DNA of 64,000 nt from positions 584,001 through 648,000 of the forward strand of contig NC_010556.1 of the NCBI RefSeq assembly GCF_000019905.1, in the 5' to 3' direction. The notes beneath the pieces were generated by a model. The model was not told where the DNA came from and did no database searches. It was given only the letters and a program-made list of their open reading frames with translations. Below, piece by piece: positions 16,851 through 26,230 of this stretch. How positions within the stretch are numbered: position 1 is the first letter of the stretch; every line of letters begins with the position of its first letter. The position numbers and the translations under genes are program-made. Origin of the DNA: Exiguobacterium artemiae 255-15. Lineage in GTDB: Bacteria > Bacillota > Bacilli > Exiguobacteriales > Exiguobacteriaceae.

Positions 16851-18068
16851 ATGTTAAATATACAACTGACATCACCATTGACCGTGACGACACCAAAAGG
16901 ATTCAAGGCGACGGGAGTTCATGTCGGGCTCAGACGCAAACGGAAAGATTTAGCTCTTTTATTATGTGAAGCGGGTGCCGATGCGGCAGCTGTCTACACG
17001 ACCAATCAGGTCCAGGCTGCACCGATTACTGTAACGAAAGAGGCGATATCGAAATCGGGTGGAAAAGTCCATGCCGTTTTAGTCAACAGCGGGAATGCCA
17101 ATGCCTGTACAGGTCAGCTCGGACTCGAACATGCCTATGCTTCCCAACAAGCCATTGCCGATCAGTTTCAATTGGCACAGGAACATGTCGTCATCGCTTC
17201 GACCGGCATCATTGGACAGCCGCTCGCAATCGATACGTTACTTCAAGGAATTGAACAGCTACAGCCGGATGAAGGTGAAGAACAAGCCGATGATTTTGCC
17301 CTGGCTATTTTAACGACCGATACCGGTACGAAGACGGCCGGACGTCAAATCTGGTTAGACGGCGAGTTGGTTTCGGTCTGCGGAGTGGCCAAAGGTTCGG
17401 GTATGATTCATCCGAATATGGCGACGATGCTTGGTTTTTTAACGACGGATGCCTCAATTCCTTCACCGTTACTACAGGACATCTTGAAGTCTGCGGTCAA
17501 CCGGACGTTTAACTGTATCACCGTCGACGGTGACAGTTCGACGAATGACATGGTGATGATTCTTGCAAGTGGAGCCGCACAAACACAGCCGCTTCAACCG
17601 GAGACGGACGAAATCGAGCAGTTCCAACAAGCGGTCGAGGAAGTATGTCAAGATTTAGCGAAACAAATTGCACGTGACGGAGAAGGGGCGACGAAGCTGA
17701 TTGAAGTCAACGTCCATGGTACGGCGAACGAATGGACTGCCCGGAAAATTGCCAAACAGATTGTAGGGTCTTCCCTCGTGAAAACAGCGATTTTCGGTGA
17801 AGATGCGAACTGGGGCCGGATCATCGCAGCGGTCGGCAGTATCGATGAACCGATTGATGTCGGACAAATTGATATCCGGATCGGTTCCCAGTGGGTTCTG
17901 CGTCACAGCATGCCGATTTTATTCGACGAATCGTTGGCTTCCCGTGAACTGGCGCAAGATGTTGTGGAAATCGAAGTGAATTTAAATCAAGGACCTGCCA
18001 GCGGTCATGCTTTCGGTTGTGACTTGACGTATGACTATATCAAAATCAATGCGAGTTACCGGACATGA
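16851..18068 (+). CDS. argJ: Bifunctional ornithine acetyltransferase / N-acetylglutamate synthase ArgJ
   Basis: Transfers the acetyl group from N-acetylornithine to glutamate, recycling it, and in the bifunctional form also acetylates glutamate from acetyl-CoA. About 405 residues. The self-cleavage site is in HPNMATMLGFLTTDA (Thr nucleophile near residue 193), splitting alpha and beta chains. FNCITVDGDSSTNDM and the late FGEDANWGRII are further ArgJ marks. ATG at 16851 is 9 nt after GAGGGG; an ATG at 16845 is only 3 nt from it. The stop overlaps the argB start by 4 nt. No separate argA is seen in the window. Confidence 0.96.
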   Translation: MLNIQLTSPLTVTTPKGFKATGVHVGLRRKRKDLALLLCEAGADAAAVYTTNQVQAAPITVTKEAISKSGGKVHAVLVNSGNANACTGQLGLEHAYASQQAIADQFQLAQEHVVIASTGIIGQPLAIDTLLQGIEQLQPDEGEEQADDFALAILTTDTGTKTAGRQIWLDGELVSVCGVAKGSGMIHPNMATMLGFLTTDASIPSPLLQDILKSAVNRTFNCITVDGDSSTNDMVMILASGAAQTQPLQPETDEIEQFQQAVEEVCQDLAKQIARDGEGATKLIEVNVHGTANEWTARKIAKQIVGSSLVKTAIFGEDANWGRIIAAVGSIDEPIDVGQIDIRIGSQWVLRHSMPILFDESLASRELAQDVVEIEVNLNQGPASGHAFGCDLTYDYIKINASYRT

Positions 18069-18838
18069 CGAAACGTAAATTGATCAAACTGGGCGGAAGT
18101 GTCTTCGAACAGCTGGACCCGCGTTATTACGAAGAATGGGGTCAGTGGCTTGCCGAGAAAAATGAATTGATCATCCTCCACGGTGGTGGACCGGCTTTAT
18201 CGGCTTATTGCCGGGACATGAATATTAAAGCGGAATTCAACAATGGGATCCGGGTGACGACAGAGCAGGTTCTGCTGGGAGCGGAACGGGTGCTTGGAGG
18301 AGAAGTGCAATCAAAAATCGTCTATGAACTGAATGAAAACGGGCTGCCGGCAATCGGCTTGACGGGAATTGACGGAGCCAGTATTCGGGGGGAGCAGCAA
18401 CCGGCGTTCGGAGCAGTCGGAGAAGTGACACAGATTAATCCGAAGTTATTTACGACATTGATGGCATCGGGATTCCTTCCTGTCGTCACCTCCCTGATTA
18501 CAGGGACGGAAGGGACGTTGAATTGTAATGGGGACACCTGTGCGATTGCTGTAGCGAAAGGACTCGCTGTCGATGAATTCGAACTACTGACGGATGTATC
18601 TGGTGTCCGGCTGAATGGCACCTTCCAGTCAGAGGTGACGGTCGCGGAACTGGAGGAGGGAATCGAATCAACGGAAATCAACGGAGGAATGATTCCGAAA
18701 GTCGAAGCCGTCATCGAAGCGGTCCGACAAGGGATACATCAGGTCAAGATTCGTTCCGGACACGACGTGACGAGCCAAGGGACACGGATCAAGGAGGAAA
18801 CCAATGAGCGCTTTACTACCGACGTATTTACGTCATGA
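18065..18838 (+). CDS. argB: Acetylglutamate kinase ArgB
   Basis: Phosphorylates N-acetylglutamate with ATP, step 2 of arginine synthesis. 257 residues. Amino-acid kinase fold: KLGGSVFEQ (nucleotide), IILHGGGPALSAY (glycine loop), VEAVIEAVRQGIHQVKI and NGGMIPKVEAV (the conserved Lys near the active site). Short N-terminus, so it lacks the extra helix linked to arginine inhibition in some hexameric enzymes. Start overlaps argJ by ATGA; the end overlaps argD by 35 nt, showing tight coupling. Confidence 0.96.
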   Translation: MTKRKLIKLGGSVFEQLDPRYYEEWGQWLAEKNELIILHGGGPALSAYCRDMNIKAEFNNGIRVTTEQVLLGAERVLGGEVQSKIVYELNENGLPAIGLTGIDGASIRGEQQPAFGAVGEVTQINPKLFTTLMASGFLPVVTSLITGTEGTLNCNGDTCAIAVAKGLAVDEFELLTDVSGVRLNGTFQSEVTVAELEEGIESTEINGGMIPKVEAVIEAVRQGIHQVKIRSGHDVTSQGTRIKEETNERFTTDVFTS

Positions 18839-19946
18839 CATTGAATTGGTCGCAGGGAACGGATCGTTCGTACAAGACAAAGCAGGCAAAAACTATCTGG
18901 ATTTCGTGATGGGAATTGCCGTCTGCAACACCGGTCATCGACACCCGCATGTGGAACAGGCGTTACAAGAACAACTTCAAAAATTATGGCATACGTCTAA
19001 TTTATTCATGAGCAGTAAACAGGAACGTGTTGCCGCGATGTTGACGGAAAACAGTCATTTGAGCCATGTGTTTTTTTGTAACAGCGGGACGGAAGCGAAT
19101 GAAGGGGCATTTAAGCTGATTCGGAAATGGACACAGAAAAAAGAAATCCTGACGTTCAGTCAGTCGTTTCATGGAAGAACCTTTGCCATGATGGGAGCAA
19201 CGGGTCAAGACAAGATTAAAGCCGGTTTTGGAGAAATGGTTCCGGATTTCAAGCATCTGACCTTTAACGATTTTGACAGTCTTGAAATGATTACGAATCA
19301 GACGGCTGCCGTTTGGCTTGAAGTGATTCAGGGAGAAGGCGGTGTCATCGTAGCGGAAAATGCCTGGTTGGAAGCGTTGATGGAGAAAGCTCGACAGTAT
19401 GATGTGAAGGTAGTCATCGATGAAGTCCAGACAGGAATCGGAAGAACCGGATCCCGTTTCGCTTTTGAACAGACGCCGCTAAAGCCGGATATCATTACCG
19501 TGGCAAAAGGTCTCGGAAGCGGATTCCCGGTCGGAGCCATCATCACAACACCGGAAGCAACGGCTGTTTTCACACCGGGTACCCACGGATCGACGTTCGG
19601 AGGGAATCCGTTGGCAATGGCAGCGGCAGAAGCGACACTGGACGTCTTGCTAAACGAGCAACAAATGAAACAAGTTCAACAAAAAGGACTTTATTTGATG
19701 CAACAACTGAAGCAATTACCGGAGACGATGGTCGTTGATGTGCGGGGACGCGGACTAATGATCGGAATTGAATTTCATGAACCGGTTTCATCCCTGATTA
19801 CAGCGTTGCAACAAGCCGGAATGCTCGTCGTCAGCGCGGGACCGAATGTCATTCGGTTGTTACCTTCATTGTGCGTCACGGAACAGGAGCTTGATCTCGC
19901 GGTCGGAAAAATCAAAACAGTATGTCAACAGGAGGTCATGATGTGA
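18804..19946 (+). CDS. argD: Acetylornithine aminotransferase ArgD
   Basis: PLP enzyme converting N-acetylglutamate semialdehyde to N-acetylornithine with glutamate as amino donor. 380 residues. Seen are the CNSGTEANEGAFKLIRKW phosphate-binding region, FHGRTFAMMGATGQ, VVIDEVQTGIGRTG with the Asp contacting the PLP nitrogen, and the Schiff-base Lys in ITVAKGLGSGFPVGA. ATG at 18804 follows AAGGAGG by 7 nt, inside the 3' end of argB. The stop overlaps the carA GTG by 4 nt. Confidence 0.96.
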   Translation: MSALLPTYLRHDIELVAGNGSFVQDKAGKNYLDFVMGIAVCNTGHRHPHVEQALQEQLQKLWHTSNLFMSSKQERVAAMLTENSHLSHVFFCNSGTEANEGAFKLIRKWTQKKEILTFSQSFHGRTFAMMGATGQDKIKAGFGEMVPDFKHLTFNDFDSLEMITNQTAAVWLEVIQGEGGVIVAENAWLEALMEKARQYDVKVVIDEVQTGIGRTGSRFAFEQTPLKPDIITVAKGLGSGFPVGAIITTPEATAVFTPGTHGSTFGGNPLAMAAAEATLDVLLNEQQMKQVQQKGLYLMQQLKQLPETMVVDVRGRGLMIGIEFHEPVSSLITALQQAGMLVVSAGPNVIRLLPSLCVTEQELDLAVGKIKTVCQQEVMM

Positions 19947-20998
19947 AAGGAACAGGGGCATTAACATTAGCGGATGGACATGTATATCCAGGTGAATTGA
20001 TTGGTTCCTCGTCCGTTCAAGGAGAAGTTGTATTTTTCACGGGAATGACCGGTTATCAAGAAGTATTGACCGATCCTTCCTACCGGGGACAAATCATCGT
20101 TTTTACCTACCCGCTCATTGGACAATACGGAATTTCAGAACAGGATTCAGAAAGCCGTCAGATTCAAGTATCCGGTGTAGTCGTTCAGACCTTAGCGAAC
20201 AACGGATTACGGTCAGACTTGGCGGATTGGTTGGCAGCATCGGATATCCCAGTTTTAACACAAGTCGATACACGGGCATTGGTCCATCATTTACGCAATC
20301 AGGGGGATCAGATCGGTATCCTCACATGCGGGACATCATCTGTTCAGGAACAGTCGAACTTGATTGCCACCGTCTCGATCAAACAGCCGGAGGTTTATCC
20401 AACCGATTACGAGGCCGGACATATCGTGTGTCTCGATTACGGGGTGAAAAAATCGATGATTGAAGCCTTGCAGGAGCGTCAGATGAAAGTGACGGTCGTG
20501 CCGTTCGATACACCGAAAACAGTCATCGATGAATTAAAGCCTGACGGGTTACTTTTTTCGAATGGACCCGGAGATCCGAGCCAACTCGATCACTTGATTC
20601 CAGAAATCAATAAACTGGCACTTGCCTATCCGACGCTTGGCATCTGCATGGGGCATCAACTGATTGCCAAGGCCTTCGGATGTCGAATCGAAAAGCAACA
20701 CCATGGTCACCGTGGGGCAAATCATCCGGTCCGTCAGTTGAAAACCGGACGTGTCTTCATGACATCACAAAATCATGGTTATGTCGTTCAAGCGGACAGC
20801 GTGCAAAATTCTGAACTGAACGTCGCTTATGAACATATCAATGACGGCTCGATTGAAGGACTGCTTCATCCGACGCATCCTATTTTGACGGTTCAGTTTC
20901 ACCCGGAAGCTCATCCCGGTCCACTGGAAGCGATGGTGATATTTGATCAATTCGTAGCGGGCATCTTAAAGCAGGAGGTAGCATATGCAGGAAGTTAA
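19943..20998 (+). CDS. carA: Carbamoyl-phosphate synthase small subunit, arginine-type
   Basis: Glutaminase subunit that frees ammonia from glutamine for carbamoyl phosphate. 351 residues. The N-terminal domain starts GALTLADGHVYPGELIG; the class-I amidotransferase domain has the nucleophile Cys in LGICMGHQLIAKAFG and the His/Glu pair in VQFHPEAHPGP. GTG at 19943 is chosen: AGGAGG lies 7 nt before it, and it overlaps the argD stop as GTGA; the ATG at 19922 lies before that site. Placement in the arg operon indicates the arginine-specific enzyme rather than the pyrimidine one. Confidence 0.95.
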   Translation: MKGTGALTLADGHVYPGELIGSSSVQGEVVFFTGMTGYQEVLTDPSYRGQIIVFTYPLIGQYGISEQDSESRQIQVSGVVVQTLANNGLRSDLADWLAASDIPVLTQVDTRALVHHLRNQGDQIGILTCGTSSVQEQSNLIATVSIKQPEVYPTDYEAGHIVCLDYGVKKSMIEALQERQMKVTVVPFDTPKTVIDELKPDGLLFSNGPGDPSQLDHLIPEINKLALAYPTLGICMGHQLIAKAFGCRIEKQHHGHRGANHPVRQLKTGRVFMTSQNHGYVVQADSVQNSELNVAYEHINDGSIEGLLHPTHPILTVQFHPEAHPGPLEAMVIFDQFVAGILKQEVAYAGS

Positions 20999-23900
20999 AA
21001 AAGTCCTGGTCATCGGATCAGGCCCAATCGTGATTGGTCAAGCAGCGGAATTTGATTACTCGGGTACACAGGCATGTCAGACACTTCGGGAAGCGGGATG
21101 CGAGGTCATGTTGATGAATTCGAATCCGGCTACGATCATGACGGATCCCTCAACAGCGGACCATATCTATATCGAAGCAATGACGCTTGAAAAAGCGACG
21201 GCCATTATCAAACGTGAACGCCCGACCCATTTACTGGCAACAGTCGGCGGCCAAACCGCCTTGAACCTGGCACTATCGCTCGAAGAAGCAGGAGTACTGG
21301 ATCAGTATCAAGTCAAACTGCTCGGGACATCCCTTGAAACGATCCGAGACGGGGAAGACCGTGAACGATTTAAACAGCGGATGCTGGAACTGGATCAACC
21401 GCTCCCGATCAGTCAGACGATCGAGACGTTGGAGGAACTGGAAGGGTTCATGGAAAAAGCGGGCGTCCCGCTTGTTGTCCGTCCGGCGTTTACGCTCGGT
21501 GGAACCGGTGGCGGGATTGCTCAAACAAAAGAAGAAGCCCGTAAACTTGCGGCGAATGGACTTCAGGCCAGTCCGATTTCACAATGTCTCGTCGAAGCCA
21601 GCATTGCTGGTTATAAGGAAGTCGAGTACGAGGTGATGCGGGATGCCTTTGATACGACAATCATCGTCTGCAATATGGAAAATATCGACCCGGTCGGCGT
21701 GCACACGGGAGATTCGGTCGTCTTTGCACCGATCCAGTCGATCTCTGATAAAATGAATCAAATCTTACGGACGGCATCGCGGGAAATCGTTTCTGCGCTC
21801 GGTGTCGTCGGTGGCTGTAATATCCAATTTGCAATCCATCCGACAGAACAGACCTACTATGTCATTGAGGTCAATCCCCGCGTCAGTCGGTCTTCTGCTT
21901 TAGCCTCCAAGGCGACGGGATATCCGATTGCAAAATTAGCGACCCGTCTTGCGCTCGGTGAGCGTCTTGATGACTGCATCAATCCGGTGACAAAGGAAAC
22001 GATGGCCAGTTTCGAACCTGTCCTGGATTATGTCACGGCTAAAGTGCCCTGTTTCCCGTTTGATCTTTTCCCGGGAAGTGACCGGTCGCTCGGTACACAG
22101 ATGAAGGCGACCGGAGAGAGCATGGCAATGGGCAAGACACTCGAGGAAGCCTTGCAAAAAGCATGGCGGGGTGCCGGAATCGAACAAGCGCCGTTATATC
22201 CGAATTGGATGAAGCAGGCCGATACGGAGGTCTTGTGGCAGGAAGTCAATCAAATCACGGATCGCCGGTTATTGGCCATGCTGGCATTGCTCGATCGAAA
22301 AGCGGCGACGCACGAAGAATTGGCTGAAAAAACGCAGATCCAGTCTCTGTTCCTCACGACGCTCGAGACATTGATTTTGATGCAGGAATCATTGGATTTG
22401 GAATCCAAAGAATCGCTTCAACAGGCAAAAGGTTTCGGATTTACAGACCAGCAGATTGCACAGATTACCGACGTTCCACTTGAAGTCGTGCAACAGCAAC
22501 GGAATACTTTTTTAATTCAACCAAGTTTTCAAATGATTGATACGTGTGGGGCGGAATTTTCAAGTCTGACACCGTACTTTTACGGCAGTTGGTCCGGCCG
22601 AACGGAAGTGACTCCGTCCAGTCGGAAAAAGGTTGCCGTTCTCGGCGCCGGACCGATCCGGATCGGACAGGGAATTGAATTCGATTATTGTTCGGTTCAT
22701 GCTGTTCGTGCTTTACAGAAAGCCGGTTATGAAACCATCATGATCAACAACAATCCAGAAACCGTCTCGACCGACTTTGAAGTGGCGGACCGTCTTTACG
22801 TTGAACCGCTGACGATTGAAGATGTTGTTCATGTACTGGAAGCAGAACAATGCCGGCAGGTGCTTGTCCAGTTTGGTGGACAGACAGCCATTACGCTTGC
22901 TGCAGAACTCGAAGAGTTAGGATACCAGCTCTTAGGAACGACAGCCGACACGATTGACGAAATGGAAGACCGTGATCGTTTTTATCAATTCTTGGATCGA
23001 CTTCAGATTGACCGTATACTGGGTCAGGAAGTGTCGAACGAGGAAGAATTGACGGCAATCGTCAAGGAACTGGGGTATCCGCTGATGATCCGTCCATCGT
23101 ACGTCATTGGTGGAAAAGGAATGCACCGGTTAACGACAGCAACCGATTTAGAAAAACTATTGCCGGAAATGGTGTTTCCGATTTTGGTGGATGCCTATAT
23201 CGAAGGACACGAGTTCGAAGTCGATTGTATTTCAGACAAGACGACGACCTACGTACCGGTCATCATGGAACAAATCGAAGCCGCCGGTGTTCACTCCGGC
23301 GACTCCACGATGATTTTGCCGCCTGTCTCAGCTCTGGCAAGCTTACAGGATGAAATCGAACAGATTGCGCAAACAATCGGTCAACATCTGGATTACCAAG
23401 GTGCCTTCAACATCCAGTTCGTCGTAAAAGATCAAACCGTCTATGTTCTCGAAATTAATCCACGGGCTTCGCGTACCTTGCCGATTGTCTCAAAGGTGAC
23501 GGGACAACCGTTGCTCGAGTGGGCGGTTCAAGCCGCCATCGGGATGAAGGTTGAAGCCTTGCCGGCAAACCGGTTGACGTTACCGTTCCATGCGGTCAAG
23601 ACACCGGTATTCTCAACGCTGAAGCTGCGTGGTGTCGATCCGATGACAGGTCCTGTCATGCGTTCGACCGGGGAAACATTGCAGTGGACGGAAGCGGGAC
23701 TTGCCAAAGAACGGTTCGTCTTCGACCAGACGACGAAAACAGCGATGGCCAAGCGAACGCTTCGAATCTGTGGAGCGGGAACAGACGCGTGGTCAGAAGG
23801 AGCGGCAGTTCAGCCGGATACCGAGTTTGATACGTGTCTTGTGTTCTTCTCGAAATCAGAATCAGAACGGGAACAACGGGAAAAAGCGCTGGCCCAAGGA

Positions 23901-24017
23901 GCGATTGTCATTACTGAAGAACATCTTGCCCAATACTTCGAATCCGTCCAAACGATACCGATGTGTACCGTTAAGCCATTATCCGAATGGACGACACAAA
24001 AGGAGCGAATCCAATGA
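20985..24017 (+). CDS. carB: Carbamoyl-phosphate synthase large subunit, arginine-type
   Basis: Makes carbamoyl phosphate from bicarbonate, ammonia and two ATP. 1010 residues, shorter than the pyrimidine enzyme (about 1070) and near the arginine-specific B. subtilis form. Two homologous ATP-grasp halves are visible: VLVIGSGPIVIGQAAEFDYSG opening the first and VAVLGAGPIRIGQGIEFDYCS opening the second at about residue 550, each with a VNPRVSRSS / INPRASRT loop. The C-terminal allosteric domain is reduced. ATG follows GGAGGTAGCAT; it overlaps carA by 14 nt and argF by 4 nt. Confidence 0.95.
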   Translation: MQEVKKVLVIGSGPIVIGQAAEFDYSGTQACQTLREAGCEVMLMNSNPATIMTDPSTADHIYIEAMTLEKATAIIKRERPTHLLATVGGQTALNLALSLEEAGVLDQYQVKLLGTSLETIRDGEDRERFKQRMLELDQPLPISQTIETLEELEGFMEKAGVPLVVRPAFTLGGTGGGIAQTKEEARKLAANGLQASPISQCLVEASIAGYKEVEYEVMRDAFDTTIIVCNMENIDPVGVHTGDSVVFAPIQSISDKMNQILRTASREIVSALGVVGGCNIQFAIHPTEQTYYVIEVNPRVSRSSALASKATGYPIAKLATRLALGERLDDCINPVTKETMASFEPVLDYVTAKVPCFPFDLFPGSDRSLGTQMKATGESMAMGKTLEEALQKAWRGAGIEQAPLYPNWMKQADTEVLWQEVNQITDRRLLAMLALLDRKAATHEELAEKTQIQSLFLTTLETLILMQESLDLESKESLQQAKGFGFTDQQIAQITDVPLEVVQQQRNTFLIQPSFQMIDTCGAEFSSLTPYFYGSWSGRTEVTPSSRKKVAVLGAGPIRIGQGIEFDYCSVHAVRALQKAGYETIMINNNPETVSTDFEVADRLYVEPLTIEDVVHVLEAEQCRQVLVQFGGQTAITLAAELEELGYQLLGTTADTIDEMEDRDRFYQFLDRLQIDRILGQEVSNEEELTAIVKELGYPLMIRPSYVIGGKGMHRLTTATDLEKLLPEMVFPILVDAYIEGHEFEVDCISDKTTTYVPVIMEQIEAAGVHSGDSTMILPPVSALASLQDEIEQIAQTIGQHLDYQGAFNIQFVVKDQTVYVLEINPRASRTLPIVSKVTGQPLLEWAVQAAIGMKVEALPANRLTLPFHAVKTPVFSTLKLRGVDPMTGPVMRSTGETLQWTEAGLAKERFVFDQTTKTAMAKRTLRICGAGTDAWSEGAAVQPDTEFDTCLVFFSKSESEREQREKALAQGAIVITEEHLAQYFESVQTIPMCTVKPLSEWTTQKERIQ

Positions 24018-24952
24018 CGACTACACAACGATTAAAGCATTTGCTGACACTGGAAGAACTGACAGCAGAAGGACTGACCGATCTATTGGAACTGGCGAAA
24101 GATGTTAAAGCTTCTCCAGCGACATATGCCCAAACACTTGCCGGAAAAAAAGTCGCGTTGCTGTTTGAAAAAGCATCGACGCGGACACGGATTTCTTTTG
24201 AGGTCGGTGTCGTCGAATTGGGAGGATATCCGGTCGTCTTAAACGGATCGGATATGCAGATTGGTCGCGGAGAGTCCCTCAGCGATACGATTCAAGTCAT
24301 GAGCCGTTATGTCGACGCCTTGATGATCCGGACGTTTGCACATGAAACGGTCGAGACGTTGGCAGCGCACGGAACGATTCCGATCATTAACGGATTGACG
24401 GACCTCCATCATCCGTGTCAGGTCTTGGCAGATTTATTGACGATCGAGGAGCATTTTGGTCAACGTAAAGGAAAGATATTGGCTTATATCGGGGACGGAA
24501 ACAACATGACGCACTCGTTGCTTTTAGGCGGCGCGTTAAGTGGAATGACCGTTCGAATTTGTAGTCCGGCTGCTTATGCACCGGATCAAACGATTATTGA
24601 CCAGGCGAAGATGCTGGCACAACAATCCGGAGGACAGATTGAACAATATACGGATCCTGTTCAAGCGGTTGCCGGTGCTGATGTCATTTACAGTGATGTA
24701 TTCGCCAGTATGGGTCAGGAAGAGGAGTCGGAAGCACGTCTCAAGGCATTCGAAGGCTATCAAGTGAATCAAACGTTGTTGTCGTCAGCAGCAACGGATG
24801 TGATTTTCCTGCATTGTCTTCCGGCGCACCGCGGGGAAGAAGTGACAGCGGAAGTCATTGACGGCAGTCACTCCCTTGTATTTGATCAGGCGGAAAACCG
24901 CCTTCATGCGCAAAAAGCTTTAATGATTGAACTGATTGGAGTAATGGATTAA
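24014..24952 (+). CDS. argF: Ornithine carbamoyltransferase ArgF
   Basis: Joins ornithine and carbamoyl phosphate to citrulline. 312 residues. Carbamoyl-phosphate loop EKASTRTRISFEVGV, the MSRYVDALMIRTFAHE stretch, HPCQVLADLLTIEEHFG and the ornithine-loop FLHCLPAHRGEEV are all present. ATG at 24014 follows AAGGAGCG and overlaps the carB stop by ATGA. Last gene of the operon; a terminator follows. argG and argH are not in the window, so citrulline to arginine must be encoded elsewhere. Confidence 0.96.
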   Translation: MTTTQRLKHLLTLEELTAEGLTDLLELAKDVKASPATYAQTLAGKKVALLFEKASTRTRISFEVGVVELGGYPVVLNGSDMQIGRGESLSDTIQVMSRYVDALMIRTFAHETVETLAAHGTIPIINGLTDLHHPCQVLADLLTIEEHFGQRKGKILAYIGDGNNMTHSLLLGGALSGMTVRICSPAAYAPDQTIIDQAKMLAQQSGGQIEQYTDPVQAVAGADVIYSDVFASMGQEEESEARLKAFEGYQVNQTLLSSAATDVIFLHCLPAHRGEEVTAEVIDGSHSLVFDQAENRLHAQKALMIELIGVMD

Positions 24953-24956
24953 CAGA

Positions 24957-25003
24957 AAAGACAGGCTCTGTTCCTTTGTGGAAACAACAGCCTGTCTTTT
25001 TGT
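24957..25003. terminator. Terminator between argF and the MBL hydrolase
   Basis: AAAAGACAGGCT pairs with AGCCTGTCTTTT; the interior GTTCC/GGAAAC extends it. T-runs on both strands fit the convergent gene pair. Confidence 0.88.
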
Positions 25004-25004
25004 T

Positions 25005-25814
25005 TTAATCGTATTGCCGCCGGGCGAGTTGCTCGGTCTGTTCTTTCGTAATCTGGCGTTTATTTTTTTCGTGCAGACGTCCCATGAAGGACGTGCGTTG
25101 CCACGACGGCGACCAGTCCGACTCTTTGTGTGCACGTAAGGCCAAGATGTAGTCGTAACTCAAATGAAGCCGCTCAATCATTTCCGTGCGAACGTCACAA
25201 ATATGACCATGTCCCGGAATAAGTAACTTTACCTCATATTCATAAATAAAGGATTCGAGTAATTCAAGGGTCGTTAAGTATTCACTCGAATCATGTTCAA
25301 TCAACGGAATTTCGACGTCGGAGGCATAGTCACCACAGACAAGGAGATGAAGCGGCATGACGACAAAAGACAAATGGGTTGATTCATGACCGGGAGTCAG
25401 GAAAAAAATCAGTTTGGTTTTACCGATCGTCAACGTCGTTTCGGATTCTTCGATGACATGTGTGATATCCGGAAACAGAACGGGAGACTCGATGTAGTAC
25501 TCGTCATTAAAGTTCTGCACTTCTTCAAGCGCTGCTGTCCGGTCGACATCCACGAAACGACGGGAAGCAATCGCAATTGCATCTTTAAAAGCGTAAGCTC
25601 CTAGAATATGATCAAAATGAGCATGCGTATACACGATATAGAGAGGCCGATCGTGCCGGATGATTTCCACATCACGGCGGATCGTTGCGATCTCGTCCGG
25701 TAACCAACCCGGATCAACGACGATCAGACAATCGGGAGTCTCAATCAAAGTCGAGGTCGTTTTCATTAATGTACTTTGGTACACCATGACGCCGGGCATC
25801 TTCATTTGAATCAT
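25005..25814 (-). CDS. Metallo-beta-lactamase-fold hydrolase
   Basis: 269 residues. The metal-binding motif THAHFDHILGAY (HxHxDH) sits near residue 63, followed by the later ligands His in TPGHESTHLS, Asp in VCGDYASDVEI and His in IPGHGHICD, so a two-metal hydrolase site is complete. The family includes glyoxalase II, lactonases and thioesterases; which one cannot be told. ATG at 25814 follows AGAGGAGG. It is monocistronic. Confidence 0.85.
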   Translation of the reverse strand: MIQMKMPGVMVYQSTLMKTTSTLIETPDCLIVVDPGWLPDEIATIRRDVEIIRHDRPLYIVYTHAHFDHILGAYAFKDAIAIASRRFVDVDRTAALEEVQNFNDEYYIESPVLFPDITHVIEESETTLTIGKTKLIFFLTPGHESTHLSFVVMPLHLLVCGDYASDVEIPLIEHDSSEYLTTLELLESFIYEYEVKLLIPGHGHICDVRTEMIERLHLSYDYILALRAHKESDWSPSWQRTSFMGRLHEKNKRQITKEQTEQLARRQYD

Positions 25815-25893
25815 GAGAGTCCTCCTCTTTTAGGATGTAACGTTTTATATCGAACTATACCCGAAAGCAGGGGAAATCTATCCTGGAGACAAC

Positions 25894-25925
25894 AAAAAAG
25901 ACGACTTGCAAGTTGCAAGCCGTCT
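25894..25925 (-). terminator. Rho-independent terminator after tRNA-Gly
   Basis: On the minus strand AGACGGCTTG pairs with CAAGTCGTCT (one G-U pair) around a 7-nt loop and is followed by six T, about 60 bp after the tRNA 3' end. Confidence 0.8.
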
Positions 25926-25984
25926 GCCCTCGAAGGCATAAAAGTCATTGACCTATGTGTCGTGACCTATGTTATGTCATAAAT

Positions 25985-26058
25985 TGGAGCGGGTGAAGAG
26001 AATCGAACTCTCATCATCAGCTTGGAAGGCTGAGGTTTTACCACTAAACTACACCCGC
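25985..26058 (-). tRNA. tRNA-Gly (anticodon TCC)
   Basis: The minus strand folds as a full cloverleaf: acceptor GCGGGTG pairs with CACCCGC, anticodon arm CAGCC-TTCCAAG-CTG type with TCC read for GGA codons, T arm GAGAGTTCGATTCTC, and an encoded 3' CCA after a T discriminator. 74 nt. Confidence 0.96.
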
Positions 26059-26230
26059 AAGAGTTGCTACATGAAATATAGTAGCATAGCAAAGCGTTTA
26101 TTTCCATAACTTTTATGAAAAAAGGTAATTCTTTTGATTTTATGTGTACAATAATAAGAGCTAAATCGTTTACATAAGCTTCCTGTAACGAGAGTGAGTG
26201 GCTGAAGATGGAAAGAGGAGCGAATGACTG

